Assembly (NCBI GenBank): GCA_032718475.1
Contig: JAUCBJ010002139.1
Span: 1-28,917 of the forward strand
Direction: 5' to 3'
Origin: Nemertoderma westbladi
Lineage: Eukaryota > Xenacoelomorpha > Nemertodermatida > Nemertodermatidae
Length of the DNA: 28,917 nucleotides
Within the stretch, counting starts at the first letter, position 1, and every line of letters begins with the position of its first letter. Made by a program: the position numbers and the translations under genes. The notes beneath the pieces are model-generated. The model saw only the letters and a program-made list of their open reading frames with translations, had not been told where the DNA came from and did no database searches. This document shows positions 19,200 through 28,917 of this stretch, piece by piece.

Positions 19200-19500
19200 A
19201 GTCGATCATGCTGAATCCAAAAAAGTTGATTTCGATAAATTTGGACCAAGAATGAGAGTCTACTGTAGTAGTGTTTTTAGTTCAAATATCAATTCCGCCG
19301 CCAGCCGCTAGGGGGAGACCGAAAGATTTCAAATTTACTGTTTGGCCTCCCAGACATTGGCTAGCGACAATTCTTATATTAAACTATAACCCAAAGTAAT
19401 GGTAATTTCAAAAAAGGTTGGTCAAGGGGGGGGGGGGGATTACACCCCCCCCCCCCCCCCCCAAATAATTGAAAAAATTATGATAAATTGGCACCCCCAT
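19200..19500. repeat. Dispersed repeat related to 11335-11500, ending in a G-run/C-run hairpin
   Basis: 19265-19340 (GTAGTGTTTTTAGTT ... CCGCTAGGGGGAGACC ... TTTCAAATTT) is a diverged relative of 11424-11500. Just beyond it, 13 G (19426-19438), the loop ATTACA and 18 C (19445-19462) can fold into a perfect homopolymer hairpin. Similar G-run/short loop/C-run structures end the arms at 10279-10311 and 12545-12567. Confidence 0.6.
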
Positions 19501-20890
19501 GTCATCACGTGCATAGCTCGCTCGCCACTTGACTTTACTAAACTTAGCCGTGGTGACGTCAAGTTCACCTTATTCATTACGAATTGCTGAGTAAATTTGC
19601 TGTCATTTGTATTGATTAAGGCCTTCTTTGTACACGCGGACAGGTGTTTTTCCTTAGTTTTTAATTCGCCCTTAGAGAAGCCACCTTTACCGATTTACCC
19701 AACCAAATAATGTGAATTATTGTTTGCGAACATGAATCACAATATAATAATAATTAATAATTTACGACCAACAGTAGTGTAGTAAGGCTAACTAACTGCT
19801 GCTCACACGTTGAAGAAAGATCTCGCTTTAATGACTGTACCTCTAGCACTCGCTGACTCCAGGGTACCTAATATTGTCGCCATCCGACAATCTCCCTCTT
19901 ATATGCGCAATTTATATGGAATGCATTAAACATGACAATTATTGTTAATGGTACGCAGCAAACACCGCCCTCGATAAAGCCTCCCCGTGCCCGTCTTGGC
20001 CCAAAGCTATCTTTGTCTGATAAATAATAATAATAATGCATATTTGATTTGTTTCTGCAGCAGGCGCTGTTGTTAGGGACTGTTCAGTCTTATCAGAGCG
20101 CCTGCATCATTAATAATTAGAACTACAAGGTGCGTTAGGTCACAAAGGAGCGTTAGGTCCCATTGCCATTCAAAGGAGCAGGTTAGTAAAGGAATAATCT
20201 TGTAACATGTGTTAACTTTCGTTTATTGTTTTGGTTCCCCCAACACCCAACACTCTGTAACCTGCTCCTTTAAATGGCAATCGGACCTATATATGGCATG
20301 GATTTAACTCTACTCGACACATTTATATTTATATTCCAAGCATGCACAAAATTATGTGCCAAATGTGTTTAAATGATGTCATAAATATACCACTAAAAAT
20401 TAGCAAATATAATATAAAAAATAGCAAATGATAGGCAATCCATATCCATTCCATGCGGGTTTAATTAATTGTAATTGTAACATTTCAGCCCAGACACTTC
20501 GATTACAAAAACAGTGAGCGACCAGATGAGATTAAAGTCAGTACATAGTACAGTAGGACTAAGAATTAAAGTTTGAATACGCAACCCAGACATTCCTTTC
20601 CTACTGAAGCGATATGTATTCTAGGCTGATTAGTCCCCGTCCCAGTATAAATACAATATGTATGAAGCCACTACTACTGTTGGGAAATCAGTACCCAAGC
20701 GGAACTGTGAGTTCCAGAGTTAAATACTTCCAACAACCCTGAAGCCAAACCAACGCTAAAACAACATTGAAGGCACCGAAACCAGAAATAAACACACCTT
20801 GTGAGAGGGGTGTTTTAAAGTTCCTGTTAGGCATACACCCCCAGAATCTATACTTACTTCACCCCCACCCCCCCTCTGTCCTGTTTGCAA
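19500..20890. other. No gene recognised; small inverted repeats
   Basis: It contains a 9-bp stem GCAGGCGCT (20060-20068) paired with AGCGCCTGC (20097-20105), and a 30-bp inverted repeat (20156-20185 with 20258-20287, two mismatches). No coding region is evident. Confidence 0.45.
20156..20287. repeat. Inverted repeat with 30-bp arms, possible small foldback element
   Basis: GGTCCCATTGCCATTCAAAG through GCAGGTTA at 20156-20185 is the reverse complement, with two mismatches, of 20258-20287. The loop is 72 bp and non-coding. Confidence 0.65.
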
Positions 20891-20902
20891 CCCAAAAGTG
20901 TC

Positions 20903-21039
20903 GGGGGGGGGGGGGGGGGGGGGGGGGGGGCTGTAAATAACTGCACCTTCATGTTATCCCACCCCCCCCCCCCCCATCCCTATTCCCGTTAACTCCCCAC
21001 CCAAATTCAGCTTTACCCCCCCCCCCCCCCCCCCCCCCC
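20903..21039. repeat. Cluster of extreme homopolymers: G28, C14, C24
   Basis: 28 G at 20903-20930, 14 C at 20962-20975 and 24 C at 21016-21039 lie within 140 bp, preceded by a C-rich stretch from about 20838. The exact lengths may not be reliable in an assembly. Confidence 0.85.
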
Positions 21040-21446
21040 TCACACGTATAAACATTGCACCTCCATTCTTCCGTCCCAGTGTGTTCTAGGGTTAGGGTTG
21101 CATGACAATATTAATTTGGGTTTGGGCCGTCACTCCTGAAATACGAGAAACCTGTCTACTATATTGGTCTCTATAGTCACAAGGGTGGGTAACGGGGGAG
21201 GGGGGCTAACAGCTGAGAATGGCTTGTAAAAGGCAATAGGCCTACAATAATTAGCTAGAGAAATTAATGCGCCGAGTTTATTTAGTTTAGCCCATTTTTA
21301 CTTAACAATGAATAGGCCCACGTGTGTTACATTAATAAAGCTGATTTCTGAAATCTGATAAAGCTGTCTTAAATGATAAATAATCGTAGTGCAGAGGCGA
21401 CCAAAACATATTACCGTTCCATAAACTCTACTTTTTCTCTCGTCGT

Positions 21447-21520
21447 ACATTCGTCTGTAACTGCCTACATTCGTCTGTAACTGCCTACATTCGTCTGTAA
21501 CTGCCTACTTTCGTCTGTAC
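21447..21520 (+). repeat. 20-bp tandem repeat, three copies plus a partial
   Basis: ACATTCGTCTGTAACTGCCT repeats exactly at 21447, 21467 and 21487; a fourth, diverged copy (ACTTTCGTCTGTAC) follows. It is unrelated in sequence to the large satellite that starts about 230 bp later. Confidence 0.9.
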
Positions 21521-21835
21521 TATCTGCACGGTGTAGCGTATAGGCAGTAAATCCACAATCATTACACAATCAGCGCAGAATGCGCTGACAAAAATTTAGT
21601 AAACCGTATCGGTTTCTGAAGATATATGACACAAGTGAAGAAAGAACCTGTTTGGATGTTCTTATCCACTGTGAGCTCTCTGTTGCGCTACTTTAGATAT
21701 AAAATATCTGGAAATCTCGCCACTAGAGTCCCTTGTTCATGGCTGAGAACCAGTGTGTCCTTTGGTCGTTAGATCCTGCTCCTAGGTCCTGTAAGTGGTC
21801 GTTAGATCATGCTTCTAGGTCCTGTGAGTGATCGT

Positions 21836-22000
21836 GGAAGCAGGACAATTCGGTCCCGGACAATTCGGTCCTAGGACAATTCGGTCCCGGACAATTCGGT
21901 CCCATTTATTTAGTGTTTTGGGACCGAATTGTCCGGGACCGAATTGTCCGGGACCGAATTGTCCGGACCGAATTGTCCGGGACCGAATTGTCCTACATCC
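21836..22000. mobile_element. 165-bp foldback element with iterated GGACAATTCGGTCC ends, inserted in the satellite
   Basis: Four direct copies of GGACAATTCGGTCC (from 21843) are followed by the 16-bp spacer ATTTATTTAGTGTTTT and five copies of its reverse complement GGACCGAATTGTCC (to 21993). Outermost bases extend the symmetry: GGAAGCA on the left against the complement of TACATCC on the right. Satellite sequence lies on both sides. Removing the 165 bp and one of two flanking GT dinucleotides restores a satellite-like GATCGTTAG. No coding capacity. Confidence 0.8.
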
Positions 22001-24051
22001 GTTAGTCTGCTCCTAGGTTCTATGAGTTGTCGTTAGGTCCTGTTCCTAGGTTCTGTGAGTTGTCGTTAGGTCCTGCTCCTAGGACCTGTGAGTGGTCGTT
22101 AGGTCCTGCTCCTAGGTCCTGTGAGTGGTCGTTAGGTCCTGTGAGTGGTCGTTAGGTCCTGTGAGTGGTCGTTAGGTCCTGTAAGTGGTCGTTAGGTCCT
22201 GTGAGTGGTCGTTAGGTCCTGTAAGTGGTCGTTAGGTCCTGTGAGTGGTCGTTGGGTCCTACTCCTAGGTCCTATGAGTGGTCGTTAGGACCTGTGAGTG
22301 GTCGTTAGGTCCTGTGAGTGGTCGTTAGGTCCTGTGAGTGGTCGTTAGGTCCTGTGAGTGGTCGTTAGGTCCTGCTCCTAGGTCCTGTGAGTGGTCGTTA
22401 GGTGCTATGAGTGGTCGTTAGGTCCTGTGAGTGGTCGTTAGTTCCCGTGAGTTGTCGCTAGGTCCTGGAGTGGTCGTTAGGTCCTGTGAATGGTCATTTG
22501 GTCCTGTGAGTGGTCGTTAGGTCCTGTGAGTCGTCGTTAGGTACTGCTCCTAGGTTCTATGAGTTGTCGTTAGGTCCTGTTCCTAGGTTCTGTGAGTTGT
22601 CGTTAGGTCCTGCTCCTAGGACCTGTGAGTGGTCGTTAGGTCCTGCTCCTAGGTCCTGTGAGTGGTCGTTAGGTCCTGCTCCTAGGTTCTGTGAGTGGTC
22701 GTTAGGTCCTGCTCCTAGGACCTGTGAGTGGTCGTTAGGTCCTGCTCCTAGGTCTGTGAGTGGTCTTAGGTGCTATGAGTGGTCGTTAGGTCCTTGATGG
22801 TCGTTAGGTCCCGTGAGTTGCGTTAGGTCCTGTGAGTGGTCGTTAGGTCCTGTGAATGGTCATTGGTCCTGTGAGTGGTCGTTAGGTCCTGTGAGTGGTC
22901 GTTAGGTCCTGTAAGTGGTCGTTAGATCCTGTTCTTAGGTCCTGTAAGTGGTCGTTAGTCATGCTTCTGTCCTGTGAGTGGTCGTTAGATCCTGCTCCTA
23001 GCAGGTCCTGTGAATGGTCGTTAGGTCCTGTTCCTAGGTCCCGTGAGTGGTCGTTAGGTCCTGCTCCTAGGTTCTGTGAGTGGTCGTTAGGTGCTATGAG
23101 TGGTCGTTAGGTCCTGCTCCTAGGTTCTGTGAGTGGTCGTTAGGTCCTGCTCCTAGGTTCTGTGAGTGGTCGTTAGATCCTGCTCCTAGGTCCCGTGAGT
23201 GGTCGTTAGGTCCTGCTCCTAGGTTCTGTGAGTGGTCGTTAGGTGCTATGAGTGGTCGTTAGGTCCTGTGAGTGGTCGTTAGGTCCCGTGAGTTGTCGTT
23301 AGGTCCTGGAGTGGTCGTTAGGTCCTGTGAATGGTCATTAGGTCCTGTGAGTGGTCGTTAGGTCCTGTGAGTCGTCGTTAGGTCCGTGAGTGGTCCTAGG
23401 TCCTGTGAGTGGTCGTTAGGTCCTGTTCCTAGGTCCTGTGAGTGGTCGTTAGGTCCTGCTCCTAGGTCCTGTGAGTGGTCGTTAGGTCCTGCTCCTAGGT
23501 CCCGTGAGTGGTCGTTAGGTCCTGTGAGTGGTCGTTAGGTCCTGTGAGTGGTCGTTAGGTCCTGCTCCTAGGTTCTGTGAGTGGTCGTTAGGTCCTGTTC
23601 CTAGGTTCTGTGAGTGGTCGTTAGGTCCTGCTCCTAGGTCCTGTGAGTGGTCGTTAGGTCCTGCTCCTAGGTCCTGTGAGTGGTCGTTAGGTCCTGTGAG
23701 TGGTCGTTAGGTCCTGTGAGTGGTCGTTAGGTCCTGTAGAGTGGTCGTTAGGTCCTGTGAGTGGTCGTTAGGTCCTGTGAGTGGTCGTTCTGTCCTGTGA
23801 GTGGTCGTTAGATCCTGCTCCTGTCTAGGTCCTGTGAGTGGTCGTTAGGTCCTGCTCCTAGGTCCTGTGAGTGGTCGTTAGATCCTGCTCCTAGGTCCCG
23901 TGAGTGGTCGTTAGGTCCTGCTCCTAGGTTCTGTGAGTGGTCGTTAGGTGCTATGAGTGGTCGTTAGGTCCTGCTCCTAGGTTCTGTGAGTGGTCGTTAG
24001 GTCCTGCTCCTAGGTTCTGTGAGTGGTCGTTAGATCCTGCTCCTAGGTCCC

Positions 24052-25639
24052 GTGAGTGGTCGTTAGGTCCTGCTCCTAGGTTCTGTGAGTGGTCGTTAGG
24101 TGCTATGAGTGGTCGTTAGGTCCTGTGAGTGGTCGTTAGGTCCCGTGAGTTGTCGTTAGGTCCTGGAGTGGTCGTTAGGTCCTGTGAATGGTCATTTGGT
24201 CCTGTGAGTGGTCGTTAGGTCCTGTGAGTCGTCGTTAGGTACTGCTCCTAGGTTCTATGAGTTGTCGTTAGGTCCTGTTCCTAGGTTCTGTGAGTTGTCG
24301 TTAGGTCCTGCTCCTAGGACCTGTGAGTGGTCGTTAGGTCCTGCTCCTAGGTCCTGTGAGTGGTCGTTAGGTCCTGTGAGTGGTCGTTAGGTCCTGTGAG
24401 TCGTCGTTAGGTCCTGTGAGTGGTCGTTAGGTCCTGTGAATGGTCATTAGGTCCTGTGAGTGGTCGTTAGGTCCTGTGAGTGGTCGTTAGGTCCTGCTCC
24501 TAGGTTCTGTGAGTGGTCGTTAGGTCCTGCTCCTAGGTCCCGCGAGTGGTCGTTAGGTCCTGTGAGTGGTCGTTAGGTCCTGTAAGTGGTCGTTAGGTCC
24601 TGCTCCTAGGTTCTGTGAGTTGTCGTTAGGTCCTGTTCCTAGGTTCTGTGAGTGGTCGTTAGGTCCTGCTCCTAGGACCTGTGAGTGGTCGTTAGGTCCT
24701 GCTCCTAGGTCCTGTGAGTGGTCGTTAGGTCCTGTTAGTGGTCGTTAGGTCCTGTGAGTGGTCGTTAGGTCCTGTAAGTGGTCGTTAGATCCTGTGAGTG
24801 GTCATTAGGTCCTTTAAGTGGTCGTTAGGTCCTGTAAGTGGTCGTTCTGTCCTGTGAGTGGTCGTTAGATCCTGCTCCTAGCAGGTCCTGTGAATGGTCG
24901 TTAGGTCCTGTTCCTAGGTCCCGTGAGTGGTCGTTAGGTCCTGCTCCTAGGTTCTGTGAGTGGTCGTTAGGTGCTATGAGTGGTCGTTAGGTCCTGCTCC
25001 TAGGTTCTGTGAGTGGTCGTTAGGTCCTGCTCCTAGGTTCTGTGAGTGGTCGTTAGATCCTGCTCCTAGGTCCCGTGAGTGGTCGTTAGGTCCTGCTCCT
25101 AGGTTCTGTGAGTGGTCGTTAGGTGCTATGAGTGGTCGTTAGGTCCTGTGAGTGGTCGTTAGGTCCCGTGAGTTGTCGTTAGGTCCTGGAGTGGTCGTTA
25201 GGTCCTGTGAATGGTCATTTGGTCCTGTGAGTGGTCGTTAGGTCCTGTGAGTCGTCGTTAGGTACTGCTCCTAGGTTCTATGAGTTGTCGTTAGGTCCTG
25301 TTCCTAGGTTCTGTGAGTTGTCGTTAGGTCCTGCTCCTAGGACCTGTGAGTGGTCGTTAGGTCCTGCTCCTAGGTCCTGTGAGTGGTCGTTAGGTCCTGT
25401 GAGTGGTCGTTAGGTCCTGTGAGTGGTCGTTAGGTCCTGTAAGTGGTCGTTAGGTCCTGTGAGTGGTCGTTAGGTCCTGTAAGTGGTCGTTAGGTCCTGT
25501 GAGTGGTCGTTGGGTCCTACTCCTAGGTCCTATGAGTGGTCGTTAGGACCTGTGAGTGGTCGTTAGGTCCTTTGAGTGGTCGTTAGGTCCTGTGAGTGGT
25601 CGTTAGGTCCTGTGAGTGGTCGTTAGGTCCTGCTCCTAG
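24052..25639 (+). repeat. Higher-order satellite block, copy 1 of an exact 1560-bp tandem duplication
   Basis: By eye, 24052-25639 is identical to 25612-27199 (offset 1560) over 1588 bp. The copies diverge at 25640 (CTAGG) versus 27200 (CTAGC). Confidence 0.9.
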
Positions 25640-27199
25640 GTTCTGTGAGTGGTCGTTAGGTGCTATGAGTGGTCGTTAGGTCCTGTGAGTGGTCGTTAGG
25701 TCCCGTGAGTTGTCGTTAGGTCCTGGAGTGGTCGTTAGGTCCTGTGAATGGTCATTTGGTCCTGTGAGTGGTCGTTAGGTCCTGTGAGTCGTCGTTAGGT
25801 ACTGCTCCTAGGTTCTATGAGTTGTCGTTAGGTCCTGTTCCTAGGTTCTGTGAGTTGTCGTTAGGTCCTGCTCCTAGGACCTGTGAGTGGTCGTTAGGTC
25901 CTGCTCCTAGGTCCTGTGAGTGGTCGTTAGGTCCTGTGAGTGGTCGTTAGGTCCTGTGAGTCGTCGTTAGGTCCTGTGAGTGGTCGTTAGGTCCTGTGAA
26001 TGGTCATTAGGTCCTGTGAGTGGTCGTTAGGTCCTGTGAGTGGTCGTTAGGTCCTGCTCCTAGGTTCTGTGAGTGGTCGTTAGGTCCTGCTCCTAGGTCC
26101 CGCGAGTGGTCGTTAGGTCCTGTGAGTGGTCGTTAGGTCCTGTAAGTGGTCGTTAGGTCCTGCTCCTAGGTTCTGTGAGTTGTCGTTAGGTCCTGTTCCT
26201 AGGTTCTGTGAGTGGTCGTTAGGTCCTGCTCCTAGGACCTGTGAGTGGTCGTTAGGTCCTGCTCCTAGGTCCTGTGAGTGGTCGTTAGGTCCTGTTAGTG
26301 GTCGTTAGGTCCTGTGAGTGGTCGTTAGGTCCTGTAAGTGGTCGTTAGATCCTGTGAGTGGTCATTAGGTCCTTTAAGTGGTCGTTAGGTCCTGTAAGTG
26401 GTCGTTCTGTCCTGTGAGTGGTCGTTAGATCCTGCTCCTAGCAGGTCCTGTGAATGGTCGTTAGGTCCTGTTCCTAGGTCCCGTGAGTGGTCGTTAGGTC
26501 CTGCTCCTAGGTTCTGTGAGTGGTCGTTAGGTGCTATGAGTGGTCGTTAGGTCCTGCTCCTAGGTTCTGTGAGTGGTCGTTAGGTCCTGCTCCTAGGTTC
26601 TGTGAGTGGTCGTTAGATCCTGCTCCTAGGTCCCGTGAGTGGTCGTTAGGTCCTGCTCCTAGGTTCTGTGAGTGGTCGTTAGGTGCTATGAGTGGTCGTT
26701 AGGTCCTGTGAGTGGTCGTTAGGTCCCGTGAGTTGTCGTTAGGTCCTGGAGTGGTCGTTAGGTCCTGTGAATGGTCATTTGGTCCTGTGAGTGGTCGTTA
26801 GGTCCTGTGAGTCGTCGTTAGGTACTGCTCCTAGGTTCTATGAGTTGTCGTTAGGTCCTGTTCCTAGGTTCTGTGAGTTGTCGTTAGGTCCTGCTCCTAG
26901 GACCTGTGAGTGGTCGTTAGGTCCTGCTCCTAGGTCCTGTGAGTGGTCGTTAGGTCCTGTGAGTGGTCGTTAGGTCCTGTGAGTGGTCGTTAGGTCCTGT
27001 AAGTGGTCGTTAGGTCCTGTGAGTGGTCGTTAGGTCCTGTAAGTGGTCGTTAGGTCCTGTGAGTGGTCGTTGGGTCCTACTCCTAGGTCCTATGAGTGGT
27101 CGTTAGGACCTGTGAGTGGTCGTTAGGTCCTTTGAGTGGTCGTTAGGTCCTGTGAGTGGTCGTTAGGTCCTGTGAGTGGTCGTTAGGTCCTGCTCCTAG
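25612..27199 (+). repeat. Higher-order satellite block, copy 2 of the 1560-bp duplication
   Basis: See 24052-25639; no mismatch was found. The following 27200-27356 contains degenerate units (TAGTACC, GTGCTTCG, GTGTTCG) unlike the rest of the array. Confidence 0.9.
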
Positions 27200-27356
27200 C
27201 AGGTCCTGTGAATGGTCGTTAGGTCCTGTGAGTGGTCGTTAGGACCTGTGAGTGGTCGTTAGATCCTGTGAGTGCTTCGTTAGTACCTGTGAGTGTTCGT
27301 TAGGACCTGTGAGTGGTCGTTAGATCCTGCTCCTAGGTCCTGTGAGTGGCCGTTAT

Positions 27357-28917
27357 GTCCCGTGAGTGGTCGTTAGGTCCTGCTCCTAGGTTCTGTGAGT
27401 GGTCGTTAGGTGCTATGAGTGGTCGTTAGGTCCTGCTCCTAGGTTCTGTGAGTGGTCGTTAGGTCCTGCTCCTAGGTTCTGTGAGTGGTCGTTAGATCCT
27501 GCTCCTAGGTCCCGTGAGTGGTCGTTAGGTCCTGCTCCTAGGTTCTGTGAGTGGTCGTTAGGTGCTATGAGTGGTCGTTAGGTCCTGTGAGTGGTCGTTA
27601 GGTCCCGTGAGTTGTCGTTAGGTCCTGGAGTGGTCGTTAGGTCCTGTGAATGGTCATTTGGTCCTGTAAGTGGTCGTTAGGTCCTGTGAGTCGTCGTTAG
27701 GTACTGCTCCTAGGTTCTATGAGTTGTCGTTAGGTCCTGTTCCTAGGTTCTGTGAGTTGTCGTTAGGTCCTGCTCCTAGGACCTGTGAGTGGTCGTTAGG
27801 TCCTGCTCCTAGGTCCTGTGAGTGGTCGTTAGGTCCTGTGAGTGGTCGTTAGGTCCTGTGAGTCGTCGTTAGGTCCTGTGAGTGGTCGTTAGGTCCTGTG
27901 AATGGTCATTAGGTCCTGTGAGTGGTCGTTAGGTCCTGTGAGTGGTCGTTAGGTCCTGCTCCTAGGTTCTGTGAGTGGTCGTTAGGTCCTGCTCCTAGGT
28001 CCCGCGAGTGGTCGTTAGGTCCTGTGAGTGGTCGTTAGGTCCTGTAAGTGGTCGTTAGGTCCTGCTCCTAGGTTCTGTGAGTTGTCGTTAGGTCCTGTTC
28101 CTAGGTTCTGTGAGTGGTCGTTAGGTCCTGCTCCTAGGACCTGTGAGTGGTCGTTAGGTCCTGCTCCTAGGTCCTGTGAGTGGTCGTTAGGTCCTGTTAG
28201 TGGTCGTTAGGTCCTGTGAGTGGTCGTTAGGTCCTGTAAGTGGTCGTTAGATCCTGTGAGTGGTCATTAGGTCCTTTAAGTGGTCGTTAGGTCCTGTAAG
28301 TGGTCGTTCTGTCCTGTGAGTGGTCGTTAGATCCTGCTCCTAGCAGGTCCTGTGAATGGTCGTTAGGTCCTGTTCCTAGGTCCCGTGAGTGGTCGTTAGG
28401 TCCTGCTCCTAGGTTCTGTGAGTGGTCGTTAGGTGCTATGAGTGGTCGTTAGGTCCTGCTCCTAGGTTCTGTGAGTGGTCGTTAGGTCCTGCTCCTAGGT
28501 TCTGTGAGTGGTCGTTAGATCCTGCTCCTAGGTCCCGTGAGTGGTCGTTAGGTCCTGCTCCTAGGTTCTGTGAGTGGTCGTTAGGTGCTATGAGTGGTCG
28601 TTAGGTCCTGTGAGTGGTCGTTAGGTCCCGTGAGTTGTCGTTAGGTCCTGGAGTGGTCGTTAGGTCCTGTGAATGGTCATTTGGTCCTGTGAGTGGTCGT
28701 TAGGTCCTGTGAGTCGTCGTTAGGTACTGCTCCTAGGTTCTATGAGTTGTCGTTAGGTCCTGTTCCTAGGTTCTGTGAGTTGTCGTTAGGTCCTGCTCCT
28801 AGGACCTGTGAGTGGTCGTTAGGTCCTGCTCCTAGGTCCTGTGAGTGGTCGTTAGGTCCTGTGAGTGGTCGTTAGGTCCTGTGAGTGGTCGTTAGGTCCT
28901 GTAAGTGGTCGTTAGGT
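27357..28917 (+). repeat. Third copy of the higher-order block (offset 3462 from 23895-25455)
   Basis: It matches 23895-25455 to the end of the window; the one difference I saw is A at 27668 against G at 24206. The copy continues past the window. Confidence 0.85.

Larger units (their letters stand above)
21752..28917 (+). repeat. Large satellite of 20-bp and 33-bp units, running off the window end
   Basis: The base unit is GGTCCTGTGAGTGGTCGTTA (20 bp). A longer 33-bp form carries an extra GCTCCTAGGTCCT-like 13 bp containing the palindrome CCTAGG. Both forms alternate over more than 7 kb. The plus strand is strongly G+T-rich (15 of 20 bases). Three runs of 33-bp units stay open in frame (11 residues each, repeating EWSLGPAPRFC-like peptides), but these start at GTG, lack ATG, and end as soon as 20-bp units shift the frame, so I do not call them genes. 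Nested higher-order periods are visible (271, 358 and 394 bp modules; sums of 1023 and 1560 bp). Confidence 0.97.

Noticed and set aside
22510-28875. Many 60-95-codon open frames encoding EWSLGPAPR-like repeats
   Set aside because: They begin at GTG, contain no ATG, and are produced by runs of 33-bp units (a multiple of three) in the satellite; 20-bp units break the frame each time.
21752-28917. Telomere-like TTAGG words in the satellite, or a CRISPR array
   Set aside because: TTAGG occurs once per 20-bp unit in a different context, not as a TTAGGG run. There are no unique spacers between repeats as in CRISPR; unit and spacer are the same sequence.

Overview
This window looks like an AT-rich, repeat-dense piece of an animal nuclear genome. 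I lean towards a marine invertebrate, possibly a non-chordate deuterostome, but this is inference. The reasons are a metazoan-type DDAH gene, a decayed LINE, abundant foldback and tandem repeats, very long poly-C/poly-G tracts, and no bacterial-style gene packing. It holds one intact gene, one candidate terminal exon, and otherwise repeats.

Layout. 1-1460: mostly unannotated, with a probable last coding exon (1224-1329, +) followed by AATAAA at 1443. 2090-2990: a cluster of the 15-mer TGTAATTCCGTAACG. 3534-4014: a foldback/MITE-like element. 4370-4861: nine copies of a 53-bp tandem repeat. 4988-7456: a broken non-LTR retrotransposon on the minus strand, abutting a 3'-end fragment of a second copy (7457-7605). 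8000-9400: palindrome-rich DNA and about ten diverged copies of a short repeat. 9443-9511: a tRNA-Glu-like relic. 9800-10312 and 12542-13033: a long inverted repeat. 14300-15160: an intronless, full-length DDAH-family gene whose nucleophile Cys position is Ser and whose substrate-binding Arg position is Tyr. 15364-15483: a 10-bp minisatellite. 15770-20890: AT-rich DNA with few features. 20900-21040: long G and C runs. 21752-28917: a large satellite built from 20-bp and 33-bp units, with near-identical blocks of about 1.6 kb, interrupted near its start by a 165-bp foldback insertion (21836-22000).

Most unusual observation. The palindromic octamers TAGGCCTA (14 exact copies) and TACCGGTA (9 exact copies) are far more common than composition predicts. 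Five times, related repeats inside this window give a filled/empty comparison in which the octamer looks like a 6-nt gain at a TA dinucleotide (TA becomes TA-GGCC-TA or TA-CCGG-TA). One locus carries both nested as TAGGCCTACCGGTA. They behave like very small TA-targeted insertions or transposon excision footprints.

There is no operon or multi-gene pathway here. All alignments and counts were done by eye.
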